Made by a program: the position numbers and the translations under genes
Notes under the pieces: model-generated
The model's input: only the letters and a program-made list of their open reading frames with translations
The model's database searches: none
Told to the model about the DNA's origin: nothing
Assembly (NCBI GenBank): GCA_016205965.1
Contig: JACQSM010000042.1
Coordinates: 1 to 14,848, forward strand
Direction of reading: 5' to 3'
Source: Candidatus Uhrbacteria bacterium
GTDB taxonomy: Bacteria; Patescibacteriota; Patescibacteriia; SG8-24
DNA: 14,848 nucleotides
In this document: positions 6,313 through 13,591 of the stretch, piece after piece
Layout: each line of letters starts with the position of its first letter
How positions within the stretch are numbered: position 1 is the first letter of the stretch

Positions 6313-6747
6313 ATGAAAACGACCGCCATCGAAAATCTGGAAGCGATGCGGGCCTTTGCCAAGGACTTCGCCCGCTCGCTCAAGGGCGGAGAGATCATCG
6401 GCCTGGTCGGCGACCTCGGCGCCGGCAAAACGACGCTGGTGCAGATGCTGGCGGCCGCGCTCGGCGCCAAGACCAAGGTGCACAGCCCGACCTTCGTACT
6501 GATGCGTTCGATTCCGGTCAAAGGCGGCAAAATGGGCGAGATCAGATCGATCCTGCACGCCGACGCCTATCGCATCGAATCCGAGAAAGAGATGATCGAC
6601 GCCGGCTTCTGGGAGCTGGCCGGCAAACACGATACCGTCGCCCTGATCGAGTGGGCCGACCGCATGCCGTCGATCCATCGGCTGCCGAATTATCGCGAAC
6701 TGACGATACGGCTGATCAAAGGCGGCTCGAGGGAGATTGACGCATAA
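6313..6747 (+). CDS. tsaE: tRNA t6A37 biosynthesis ATPase
   Basis: A 144-residue P-loop protein of the TsaE (YjeE) family. Its ATP hydrolysis resets the TsaB-TsaD complex during t6A formation. Visible motifs are Walker A GDLGAGKTT (K39), the family switch motif HSPTF (57-61), HADAYR (82-87) and EWADR (113-117). It begins 4 nt after the tsaD stop and ends just before a terminator, so tsaD-tsaE is a two-gene unit. The length fits the family. A full set would also need TsaB and TsaC, expected elsewhere in the genome. Confidence 0.95.
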   Translation: MKTTAIENLEAMRAFAKDFARSLKGGEIIGLVGDLGAGKTTLVQMLAAALGAKTKVHSPTFVLMRSIPVKGGKMGEIRSILHADAYRIESEKEMIDAGFWELAGKHDTVALIEWADRMPSIHRLPNYRELTIRLIKGGSREIDA

Positions 6748-6751
6748 AAAA

Positions 6752-6771
6752 GCGGCTCGGGCCGCCTTTTT
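6752..6771 (+). terminator. Rho-independent terminator after tsaE
   Basis: GCGGC (6752-6756), loop TCGG and GCCGC (6761-6765) are followed by CTTTTTC, starting 4 nt after the tsaE stop. The stem is short but all G/C, and A residues precede it. Confidence 0.8.
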
Positions 6772-6772
6772 C

Positions 6773-6801
6773 TTGTCACGCTATACCTCGCATGTTACGG
6801 T
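6773..6801 (+). promoter_or_regulatory. Putative promoter of the GHKL-like protein gene
   Basis: TTGTCA (6773-6778, five of six to TTGACA) is followed by a 17-bp spacer and TACGGT (6796-6801), which is weak alone but preceded by an extended TGT (6793-6795). The start point would be near 6808, giving a leader of about 35 nt with GAGGTG before the ATG at 6843. It directly follows the tsaE terminator. Confidence 0.4.
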
Positions 6802-6842
6802 CGATTTAGCGGCGCATGGAGCGTCGCGGCGCGAGGTGCGCG

Positions 6843-8444
6843 ATGCAGTACCTTAAAATCTCCAACAAGGGCACCGTCAACCGCCTTCTGCTCGAGTACA
6901 TCGGACTCTCGACCCGGCGCGATAATCCCGGCGACACCACCGTCATCGGCGAGAAGGGCTCCGGCTCCAAGCTCGCGACGATCGGCGCCCTGCGACTGGG
7001 CCTCGAACTGACGATCTCTTCCCACGACGCGTCCGGCCCGTATCGTCTCTCTTTCGAACAGAAGGAGATGGACGTCGATGGCCGCCGCTTCCACGAGATC
7101 TATTTCGTCTACTCGTCGCCCGATGCCGCCGACCCAGAAAAGACGGTCGTGACGCGCAAAGCGTCTTCGCGCATGATCGAGTCCTTCCAGGGATGGGATC
7201 AGCCGATCGGCGACGACGATCTCAAGGCGTTCAAGGCGGTGCGCGAGTTCATCTGCAACGCCTACGATAACGACAAGAGCTTCGTCACCGGTCCGGCCGG
7301 CATTTCGGCGCAGTCGGCGCCGGGCGAAACCGCCGTCTACCTGAAGTTCACCGAGGATCTGAAGCATATCCTGGTGCACCCTTCGCGGTATTTCAAGTTC
7401 ATGGCCCCGGGAGTGCAGCTCGTCTTCGGCGCCCAGGGCATCGGCCAGATCTATCGTAAGTCGGATCCGGATAAAACCCGGCTGTTCCTGCTGGGCGTCC
7501 TGGCCGACTGCTCGGCCGACAAACGGCGGACGTCGATCTTCGACTACTCGCTCGACAAGAAGAGCCTCTTGTCCGAGGAGCGCATCCTCGTCGACCAGAA
7601 CGCCTACGATCACGAACTCGGCCGGCTGCTCGGCCAGCTCTCCGATCCGACGCTCTGCAAGATCATCCTGGCCAACGTCGAGCTGGGCAAGGCGCCGCTC
7701 GAGGCCCACCTCATGTGGTACATCTCGGACATGAGCCAGGCGTCCAAAGCCGCCTGGCTGGAAGCGGCCCGCGATCTTTTCGGCGACAAGATCGCCGTGG
7801 CCGACGACGGTAAAGACGCCGCCATGATCAACGAGAACGCCAAGCAGATTCACGGCTACCGGCTGGTGGCGCACAACCACTACGGTCCGCGGCGCTTTCT
7901 CAAGTATCTGGGGTTTCCCGGAGCCGCCGACGTTCTTCGGTTCGGCGAGTTCGACATCGTCCCATACGGCGAGTTCGACCGGGCGAGCCAGGATCGCTTC
8001 ATGGCCGCCTTCCGGCTTTTCGCCATCAACAATCCGGCGGCGGTGAAGCTGCCCATCTACTTCTTTCTGCCCAAGGACGAACGGATGGCCAGGCTGCTGG
8101 GTTTCGCCGGCATCGGCGACCGCGCGTTCAAGGAGATGTGGATCGCGGCCAAGTCGGCAACCGAGCTGCCCCCGATGCGAAGCCTCTTCGAGACGCTGAT
8201 GCACGAGGCGCGCCACTGCCGGACCGGCAAAGGCGACATCGACCGCGCCTTCATCGACCGCGCGGACCAGGAGATCGCCGAGATCGCCTTCCGCGAGGAC
8301 GGCCACATCGCTTTCGGCGACGAAGGCCTGGTGCCGCCGCGCGGCAGCGGCCTGGCCAAGCCCGTCTTCGGTCCGATCGAGACGCGGCGACAGGAGCTTC
8401 GGAGCGCTGGAATCACCAAGATTCCGGAGTACCGGCGCAAATAA
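6843..8444 (+). CDS. Putative GHKL/Hsp90-type ATP-binding protein with C-terminal HExxH motif
   Basis: A 533-residue soluble protein with no signal peptide or membrane helix. Near the N-terminus STRRDN and GEKGSGSKLA (G36-A45) resemble the glycine-rich loop of a family of GHKL-fold proteins related to phage rIIA, which carry LGASTKR...IGxFGSGxKYA-type motifs. REFICNAYDND (R134 onward; E135, N139, D142) matches the GHKL N-box, in which Glu activates water and Asn binds Mg. The glycine loop here comes before the N-box, the reverse of gyrase/Hsp90 order. The C-terminal part holds HEARH (H454, E455, H458), an HExxH pattern as in zinc peptidases, followed by acidic DRADQEIAEIAF. ATG 6843 is preferred over ATG 6816 because GAGGTG lies 4 nt before it and the earlier stretch (ERRGARCA) looks non-coding. 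The function is unknown. The family assignment rests on motif memory. Confidence 0.75.
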   Translation: MQYLKISNKGTVNRLLLEYIGLSTRRDNPGDTTVIGEKGSGSKLATIGALRLGLELTISSHDASGPYRLSFEQKEMDVDGRRFHEIYFVYSSPDAADPEKTVVTRKASSRMIESFQGWDQPIGDDDLKAFKAVREFICNAYDNDKSFVTGPAGISAQSAPGETAVYLKFTEDLKHILVHPSRYFKFMAPGVQLVFGAQGIGQIYRKSDPDKTRLFLLGVLADCSADKRRTSIFDYSLDKKSLLSEERILVDQNAYDHELGRLLGQLSDPTLCKIILANVELGKAPLEAHLMWYISDMSQASKAAWLEAARDLFGDKIAVADDGKDAAMINENAKQIHGYRLVAHNHYGPRRFLKYLGFPGAADVLRFGEFDIVPYGEFDRASQDRFMAAFRLFAINNPAAVKLPIYFFLPKDERMARLLGFAGIGDRAFKEMWIAAKSATELPPMRSLFETLMHEARHCRTGKGDIDRAFIDRADQEIAEIAFREDGHIAFGDEGLVPPRGSGLAKPVFGPIETRRQELRSAGITKIPEYRRK

Positions 8445-8475
8445 AACCGCCCCATTCCGAGGGCGGATTTTCTTT
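8445..8475. terminator. Bidirectional terminator between convergent genes
   Basis: CCGCCC (8447-8452) and GGGCGG (8461-8466) form a stem with an eight-base loop. On the plus strand it is followed by ATTTTCTTTT, and on the minus strand by TTTTATTT. It starts at the stop of the GHKL-like gene and ends 26 bp after the end of the convergent peptidase gene, so one hairpin can serve both. Confidence 0.85.
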
Positions 8476-8501
8476 TGAACGTTCCAGAACGAGTCGTTGG
8501 G

Positions 8502-10592
8502 CTATTGCCATGGATCGCTCACGCCACGGCCGGCTTGGGTCGCGTAGAGTAATTTGTTGGCCATTCGTTTGTAGACGCTCTGGTATTTTTTGTTTATTGT
8601 CGGATCTGGATCCGTCGGCCAGATGGTTTTGATTTCCTTTTTATTGCCGAAATACTCGGCAACGATCCTTTCGAACAGATCTGAATGTCCGAGCGCGGCC
8701 ATCTCTTCAAGCGCCTTCGCGAGCGCCGCCCGTTCTTTTTTGTATCCGAGATCGGCGATTGATCGGCCTTGTTTCGTCAGTATTTTTTCGGTGAGCGTCT
8801 CGGTTATCGCCTCTTCCATACCAAAGCCCGCGTCGCGCCAATCATCGGGCGTGAAATCTTCTTCGGCCAATAGACCTTTCGAGACCTCGGCATCGAGCTT
8901 CAAGCCGGTATTTTTTGAAGGGTCGTCCGTTTCGTCATTATGGCTCAGGCCGTGCAGCAGTTCGTGGGTCATGAGCAAATTTTTCTGTGTTTCTTTCTCG
9001 ACATTGCTGGCCCGAACCGTTATTTTCTTTGCTTTCGAATCGTAAATACCGCCGTTGTTTTCTCCTTTACCCCTCATGCCGAAAGAGACCTCGACGTCGA
9101 TACCCTGACCCCTCCTCTCCATCATTTGTAATGTTTCAGCCGGGATATTGGGAAACATCTCGCGAATCGCGGAAACCGTTTCGGGGACGAACTTTTCGCG
9201 CAACTCCCCGGCCATGTCTTTCGATTTTTGGACTTCGATCGCGGACATGAAAGGATAAGAAATCTGATCCAGCGCCACCAACCTCGATGACAATTTTTTG
9301 CATTCCGGATCGTCAGGCGACGTTCCGCAATTCTTGCCATCGAACTCTCGCAATGTTTTACCGACGAGATTTCCGGAAATAATGGCAAGGGCCATTTTAG
9401 CTTGGAGTTTGACGGCGTTTTTAATGTTCGGGGGCAGTGACGATGCCTCGGTCATCTTCAACACCTTATCGATATCCGAGGCATTGATCTTCAGACTCGA
9501 CCTCACGCTTTCCTTGACCGCAAAGAATGTTCGACCAAGGCCTGACGCCTCGGCTTCAGAAATGCTCATATCGATGGTTTTGCCGATCACGGCATTTTCG
9601 TCCTTGTTTTCTCCCTGATCTTCAATTGCGGCGGCAGCGCGTTGCAATAAGACCTCTTGGCCCTGGATCATGGCGTTTTGCCATGGCGGCAATTCATGGC
9701 GCTTGTCTTTTAATTGTTCCGTTTCGGTCCGGTTTTCAGTGATAAATTTATACGGGTCATTGACCAAAGCTTCCGGAAGCTTGACTTCAGGTACAGTTTC
9801 GGCCGTTTCGGCCTGAATTTGTTTGGTTTTCAGTCTTCTGGCCTCGTGCTGGCGGAGCGTCTTCTTCAGCATTTCAAGCTCCATATCAGCCTTCGCGAGT
9901 ATGTGCTTTCGAAGCTCTTCGGCTTTGCCGCCGACTCTTAAAGCAGCCTCAGTTTCCGCATCGAGTCCGCCGATGATCGCGACATGCGTAATTATTTCAG
10001 CATCGGATTCTTCGGTGGCATAGCGGATAAAATCCTCTTTATGTTTTATGAAAGATTCCAATTTTTCAGCCAAGTCGGAGTCGGTCGACATCTCAGGTTC
10101 AATCTCGGTGAACTTTTTAGCATGTTCCAGATCTGAATCGGGACCTTCCGACTGGCGATCATAGGCGGCTAATGCCCCGGACAACGTTTTCTCAAGGCTT
10201 ACATCGACGCTTTCCACGATCATGTCGTCGGAAACCTCGATCGGCGCCTCTTTGGCGGCGGGTTTCTCGGCTTCGGCGGCCTTGGCATCCTCGAGCTGTT
10301 CTTGCAGGGTCAGACTCTGCAAAGTCAGCTCGTCCCGCCTCTTGATCAGCTTCTTGGCTTGGGCGCGAAGGTCATCCAAGGCTTCGAGTGTCTCCGGGTC
10401 GTCCTCGATCCCTTTCTCTTTGAAAAAAGCCTCGGCTTCACTGATCGATTCCTGCATCAACTGTTCTGCCCGCTCGGCATCCTTGAGCGCAGTCGCGACG
10501 TTTTCATACTCGGTTCCTTTTGCTTCGGCCGCCTCCTGGGGCGGCTTTTTCTCCGGATCGGCATTTTCGTTCGATTTCCGCATAGGCGTCAT
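8502..10592 (-). CDS. Putative zinc metallopeptidase with long acidic coiled-coil N-terminal region
   Basis: A 696-residue protein not recognised as a named family. The first 120 or so residues are highly charged and Glu/Lys/Ala-rich, with heptad-like runs that predict coiled coil. The middle (about 120-500) is mostly helical and acidic. THELLHGLSH carries a perfect HExxH at H543, E544, H547, and MEEAITETLTEKI (592-604) supplies glutamates 46 or more residues downstream, as in gluzincin peptidases (HExxH...E). The lead-in with alternating hydrophobics (KKITVRASNVE) fits the strand before such a helix. There is no signal peptide or membrane helix, so it is cytoplasmic or exported by an unknown route. 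Base use is more AT-rich than in pilB. The ATG overlaps the stop of the 48-residue ORF (ATGA), implying coupled translation. A second ATG at residue 4 is possible. Confidence 0.75.
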   Translation of the reverse strand: MTPMRKSNENADPEKKPPQEAAEAKGTEYENVATALKDAERAEQLMQESISEAEAFFKEKGIEDDPETLEALDDLRAQAKKLIKRRDELTLQSLTLQEQLEDAKAAEAEKPAAKEAPIEVSDDMIVESVDVSLEKTLSGALAAYDRQSEGPDSDLEHAKKFTEIEPEMSTDSDLAEKLESFIKHKEDFIRYATEESDAEIITHVAIIGGLDAETEAALRVGGKAEELRKHILAKADMELEMLKKTLRQHEARRLKTKQIQAETAETVPEVKLPEALVNDPYKFITENRTETEQLKDKRHELPPWQNAMIQGQEVLLQRAAAAIEDQGENKDENAVIGKTIDMSISEAEASGLGRTFFAVKESVRSSLKINASDIDKVLKMTEASSLPPNIKNAVKLQAKMALAIISGNLVGKTLREFDGKNCGTSPDDPECKKLSSRLVALDQISYPFMSAIEVQKSKDMAGELREKFVPETVSAIREMFPNIPAETLQMMERRGQGIDVEVSFGMRGKGENNGGIYDSKAKKITVRASNVEKETQKNLLMTHELLHGLSHNDETDDPSKNTGLKLDAEVSKGLLAEEDFTPDDWRDAGFGMEEAITETLTEKILTKQGRSIADLGYKKERAALAKALEEMAALGHSDLFERIVAEYFGNKKEIKTIWPTDPDPTINKKYQSVYKRMANKLLYATQAGRGVSDPWQ

Positions 10593-10735
10593 TTGAGTCC
10601 GAGTTTCCTGCGAAGCTCCCCGAGTTTTTTCTTGTCGTTACGAACGGCGCCGTTGCGCATCGTCGACGTGACGCGTTTTTTGAGATCGTCAAATTCTTGC
10701 TGAATTTTTTTGAGTTCAGCGAGGGTTTCGTTCAT
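10589..10735 (-). CDS. Small charged helical protein coupled to the peptidase gene
   Basis: A 48-residue ORF starting MNETLAELKKIQQEFDD and ending LGELRRKLGLK. It is very rich in Lys, Arg, Glu, Asp and Leu, with heptad spacing of Leu/Ile at the start, so it is probably a helical hairpin or short coiled coil. Its TGA (10591-10589) overlaps the peptidase ATG (10592-10590), and that overlap is the main argument that it is translated. An in-frame GTG at 10768 would extend it to 59 residues. Neither start has a strong Shine-Dalgarno (AAGG lies only 2 nt before the ATG). It lies 59 nt after pilB and most likely shares its mRNA. No family is recognised. It could be a partner or inhibitor of the peptidase, or only a coupling leader. 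Confidence 0.55.
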   Translation of the reverse strand: MNETLAELKKIQQEFDDLKKRVTSTMRNGAVRNDKKKLGELRRKLGLK

Positions 10736-10794
10736 CGCCTTCTGAAGAGCCGCCCTGCTTTTTGGCACAAAAATTTCTTTTGGATTGCGAGCCG

Positions 10795-12492
10795 TTATTC
10801 CGCCACCCCGAACACTTCTTCGACGGTGGTGATGCCGTCGAGCGCTTTCAAGACGCCGTCCTGCACCATCGAGATCATGCCCTGTTTGACGGCGATTGCT
10901 TGCATGTCGTATTCGGAAACCGCGCCGCTCAAGATAACCTTTTCGATCTCCGCCGTCATGGTCAGGATTTCATAGACGCCCAAGCGTCCTTTGTAGCCGG
11001 AATCGTTGCAGACGGCGCAGCCCTTGCCTTTGTAGAATTTCATCGCGTTGACGTCGACTTTGACTCCCGCTTCCGGGCTGATCTCTGACACGATTTTTTT
11101 GACCCGCTCGAGTTTGTCGGCCGGCAGCGTATCTTCGACCTTGCAATCGGCATGGATCTTGCGGACCAGGCGCTGGCCGATGATGGCGTTCATGGCCGGG
11201 GCCAGCAAGAACGGTTTCACGCCCATCGACAGGAAGCGGGGGATGGCGCCGGCGGCGCTGTTGGTGTGGATGGTCGAGACCACCAGGTGGCCGGTGAGCG
11301 CCGCCTGGATGGCGACTTCCGCCGTTTCGAGGTCGCGCAGTTCGCCGACCATGACGACGTCGGGGTCTTGGCGCAGGATCGAGTGCAATCCCTTGGCAAA
11401 AGTGTAGTCCTTGCTCTTGTCGATCTGCGATTGGTTGACGCCTTTGAGGTGGTATTCGACCGGATCTTCCAAGGTGATGATCTTGGTGACGCCGTCGTTG
11501 AGCTTGTTGAGGATAGCGTAGAGCGTCGTCGTCTTGCCGCTGCCGGTCGGACCGGTGGTGATGATCATGCCGTTGGGCCGTTCGACTTCGCGCTTGAGTT
11601 GTTCGTAGGCCTTGCCGCGGATGCCGAGCTGCTCGAATTGCAGGCCGATGGTCGCCGAGCGGAGCAGGCGCATGACGACCGATTCGCCGTATGAGGTCGG
11701 CAGGGTGCTGACGCGGACGTCGACCTTGTCGTCTTTCAAATAGATGGTGAAGCGGCCGTCCTGCGGCGCCGTGGTCAGGCTCAACTTGAGGACGGCGATC
11801 AGCTTGATGCGGTTGATGATGCGGGGCCAGAACTCTTTTTTGACCGAAGCGACTTTTTGGAGGATGCCGTCGATGCGGAAGCGGACGACGACCTCGGTTT
11901 CTTCGGCCTCGATATGAATGTCGGAAACGCCGGAGCCGAGCGCGGCGCCGATCACCAGGGTGACGAAGTCGGTGGTCGAGACTTTTTGGACATGCTCGTC
12001 GAGAGCCTTGAGCGTCGGCACCAGCGCCTGGAATTTCTTTAGGTCTTCCTCGGTGATCTCGACGCCTTTGACGACCGCCTTCACTTCCGGCAGGGCGTCG
12101 TACAGCTTTTCGGCCGTGCCGAAGCTGTGTTCGGAGATCATGTAGACTTTGGCGTTGGCATGGGAGCGTTCCTGGGCCTGGAAGACGATCTCCTTGATCG
12201 CCGGGTCGTTGGGATCGATGGCGCCGACGCGAAGCTCGCTGCCGGTGAACAGGAAGGCGATGACTTTATGCTCCTTGGCCTGGAGTCGCGGAATCAGCTG
12301 CAGGGCTTCGGGCGAGATCGGAAATCCGAACAGGCTGATGTACTCGAAACCCTGCTGGACGGCCTTGGCCTGGGTCATCTTTTCGAGTTCCTTGATCTTG
12401 ATCTCGTCCATTTTGGCCGCGAACTTGCCTTGGGCGGACTCGTCGGCGGCTTTGCCCTTCTTTTTTCCGAGGAGGTCTTCGATCGATGCCAT
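10795..12492 (-). CDS. pilB: Type IV pilus assembly ATPase, PilB/GspE family
   Basis: A 565-residue hexameric ATPase that powers pilus extension from the inner face of the membrane. The first 180 or so residues form a GspE-like N-terminal domain. SDIHIEAEE begins the PAS-like N2 domain. Walker A is GPTGSGKTTT (K320), the Asp box is ITLEDPVEYH, Walker B is DPDVVMVGELRD, and the His box is TGHLVVSTIHTNSA. The zinc site is unusual: the usual first Cys pair reads HADC (H447, C450) and the second is intact as CAVC (C492, C495). The length is typical. ATG 12492 is preferred because a -10 box ends 9 nt before it; a longer upstream frame would run back through the terminator and into the membrane-protein gene. 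No pilT, pilC or pilin genes are in the window. The small ORF and peptidase follow on the same strand. Confidence 0.95.
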   Translation of the reverse strand: MASIEDLLGKKKGKAADESAQGKFAAKMDEIKIKELEKMTQAKAVQQGFEYISLFGFPISPEALQLIPRLQAKEHKVIAFLFTGSELRVGAIDPNDPAIKEIVFQAQERSHANAKVYMISEHSFGTAEKLYDALPEVKAVVKGVEITEEDLKKFQALVPTLKALDEHVQKVSTTDFVTLVIGAALGSGVSDIHIEAEETEVVVRFRIDGILQKVASVKKEFWPRIINRIKLIAVLKLSLTTAPQDGRFTIYLKDDKVDVRVSTLPTSYGESVVMRLLRSATIGLQFEQLGIRGKAYEQLKREVERPNGMIITTGPTGSGKTTTLYAILNKLNDGVTKIITLEDPVEYHLKGVNQSQIDKSKDYTFAKGLHSILRQDPDVVMVGELRDLETAEVAIQAALTGHLVVSTIHTNSAAGAIPRFLSMGVKPFLLAPAMNAIIGQRLVRKIHADCKVEDTLPADKLERVKKIVSEISPEAGVKVDVNAMKFYKGKGCAVCNDSGYKGRLGVYEILTMTAEIEKVILSGAVSEYDMQAIAVKQGMISMVQDGVLKALDGITTVEEVFGVAE

Positions 12493-12501
12493 AGTGCCGT
12501 C

Positions 12502-12510
12502 ATTGTACCA
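12502..12510 (-). promoter_or_regulatory. Extended -10 promoter of pilB, leaderless
   Basis: On the minus strand TGG (12510-12508) precedes TACAAT (12507-12502, five of six to TATAAT), an extended -10 element. It ends 9 nt before the pilB ATG, so the transcript would begin at or next to the start codon. No -35 match and no Shine-Dalgarno are visible. It lies just after the terminator of the preceding gene. Confidence 0.55.
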
Positions 12511-12521
12511 CGCGCGGCAAC

Positions 12522-12549
12522 AAAAAATCAGCCCGGGGCGGCGGGCTGA
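12522..12549 (-). terminator. Rho-independent terminator between the membrane-protein gene and pilB
   Basis: On the minus strand TCAGCCCG (12549-12542) pairs perfectly with CGGGCTGA (12535-12528) across a six-base loop and is followed by six T residues (12527-12522). It ends the ftsH/membrane-protein transcript and separates it from pilB. Confidence 0.9.
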
Positions 12550-12560
12550 CGTTTCGGCGC

Positions 12561-13574
12561 TTAGCGCCCGAAGCGCTCCTTGAGCCAGTGGGTCAGCCGA
12601 TGGACTTTGGCCACCGGTTTGCCATCGACCATTTCGGACCAGAACAACGTCCAGCCGGAGATTTTGACGGTCGTCAGGAACGAGCCCAGGGCCACCGTGA
12701 CGGCCATGATGGCGGCGCCGCCGAGCATCATCAGCCCGATGACCAGGATGCGCGATTTCACGGCGATGCCGAGCATGAACAGGAAGACGACCGGCACCGA
12801 GAGCACCAAGAGACCGAGAACGGCGGCCAGGCCGACAGCCAGGTCGAGGAGCATCAGCACCAGGATCATCTCGAGGCTGACCAGCCAGTGGGTCGAGAGC
12901 AGGTCCCAGGCGCTGACGAGCGATGCGCGCAGGCCGGCGTTTTTGACGACGACGAAACAGGAGGCGTACACGGCCAGCAGGGAGGTGACGACGGCGATGG
13001 CGGTCATGACGATGAACGACAGGACGAAGAGCAGCGCGCCCCACATGTCGCGGTCCGCGGCCAGGTAGAAAAGATTAGTGCCGGTGAGGATGAAGGCGAT
13101 CAAGGCGGCGCCTTTGGCCAAGGCGACGATGCCCAGGACGCGCCAGAACGGTTCGGCTCCCATTTTGAGTCCTTCGGCGAAATCGGGATGGCTGCCGCGG
13201 GAAATCTTTCGGGCGCTGGCGATGAGGGCGCCGACCGACATCACCGTCATCCAGGCGAAGAGCGCCAGGAACAATCCCGCCAGGAGCGTGAACAGCAGGG
13301 TCGAGGCGATCGGGTAGGGGGAGAAGCGGACGATGGTCTTGATGGTGACGAAGCCCGGGACGAGGTCGAGCGGCGAGGCCAGGAGCGCCAAGGCCGGAAC
13401 CAGATCGGCCTGGTCGCGATAGGCTTTGAAGAGCATTTCGTAGACTCCGCCGAAGCCGATGAAGGTGGCGAAGAATCCGAAGATCCAGAGGTGCTTATGT
13501 TCCCACGATAAGCGCCAGGCGTCGGCGACGATATGGCGATAGAACGGTGCGTGCGGCGCGTGTTTGATGGGCAT
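12561..13574 (-). CDS. Polytopic membrane protein of unknown function
   Basis: A 337-residue protein with about six or seven hydrophobic helices, at roughly 28-46, 89-119, 145-165, 178-210, 231-272 (long enough for two) and 276-300. The basic tail (HRLTHWLKERFGR) is probably cytoplasmic. The N-terminus, AWRLSWEHKHLWIFGFFATF, resembles a recurrent signature of uncharacterised bacterial membrane proteins in which a helix follows a W-x-H/K-K-x-LW-x-FGF motif. No catalytic motif is visible. ATG 13574 is chosen because AGGAGG lies 3 nt before it; an upstream ATG at 13619 would lie inside ftsH. It starts 17 nt after the ftsH stop, so it is cotranscribed with ftsH. It could be a substrate or a quality-control partner of FtsH, but only the operon suggests this. 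Confidence 0.8.
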   Translation of the reverse strand: MPIKHAPHAPFYRHIVADAWRLSWEHKHLWIFGFFATFIGFGGVYEMLFKAYRDQADLVPALALLASPLDLVPGFVTIKTIVRFSPYPIASTLLFTLLAGLFLALFAWMTVMSVGALIASARKISRGSHPDFAEGLKMGAEPFWRVLGIVALAKGAALIAFILTGTNLFYLAADRDMWGALLFVLSFIVMTAIAVVTSLLAVYASCFVVVKNAGLRASLVSAWDLLSTHWLVSLEMILVLMLLDLAVGLAAVLGLLVLSVPVVFLFMLGIAVKSRILVIGLMMLGGAAIMAVTVALGSFLTTVKISGWTLFWSEMVDGKPVAKVHRLTHWLKERFGR

Positions 13575-13591
13575 AATCCTCCTGTTATGCG

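Noticed and set aside
6795..8306. A 503-codon minus-strand open frame opposite the GHKL-like gene
   Set aside because: The sense strand has a promoter, Shine-Dalgarno, terminator and recognisable motifs. The antisense product shows no motif and lacks start signals.
8477..8492. Small palindrome GAACGTTC followed by CAGAACG in the convergent intergenic region
   Set aside because: It is too short, occurs once only and has no promoter or gene start near it, so it is probably chance.
10504..10692. A 62-codon minus-strand open frame overlapping the small ORF and the peptidase start
   Set aside because: It is out of frame with the 48-codon ORF, which is better placed because its stop overlaps the peptidase ATG. 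The 62-codon product looks like random basic sequence.
12493..13044. In-frame extension of pilB upstream of ATG 12492
   Set aside because: The frame stays open by chance through a perfect terminator hairpin and the membrane-protein gene. The Arg/Ala/Pro-rich extension is the antiphase shadow of that gene.
12588..13511. A 307-codon plus-strand open frame opposite the membrane-protein gene
   Set aside because: The translation is almost only Glu, Asp, Gly, His and Gln, the mirror image of hydrophobic codons, and it has no ribosome binding site.
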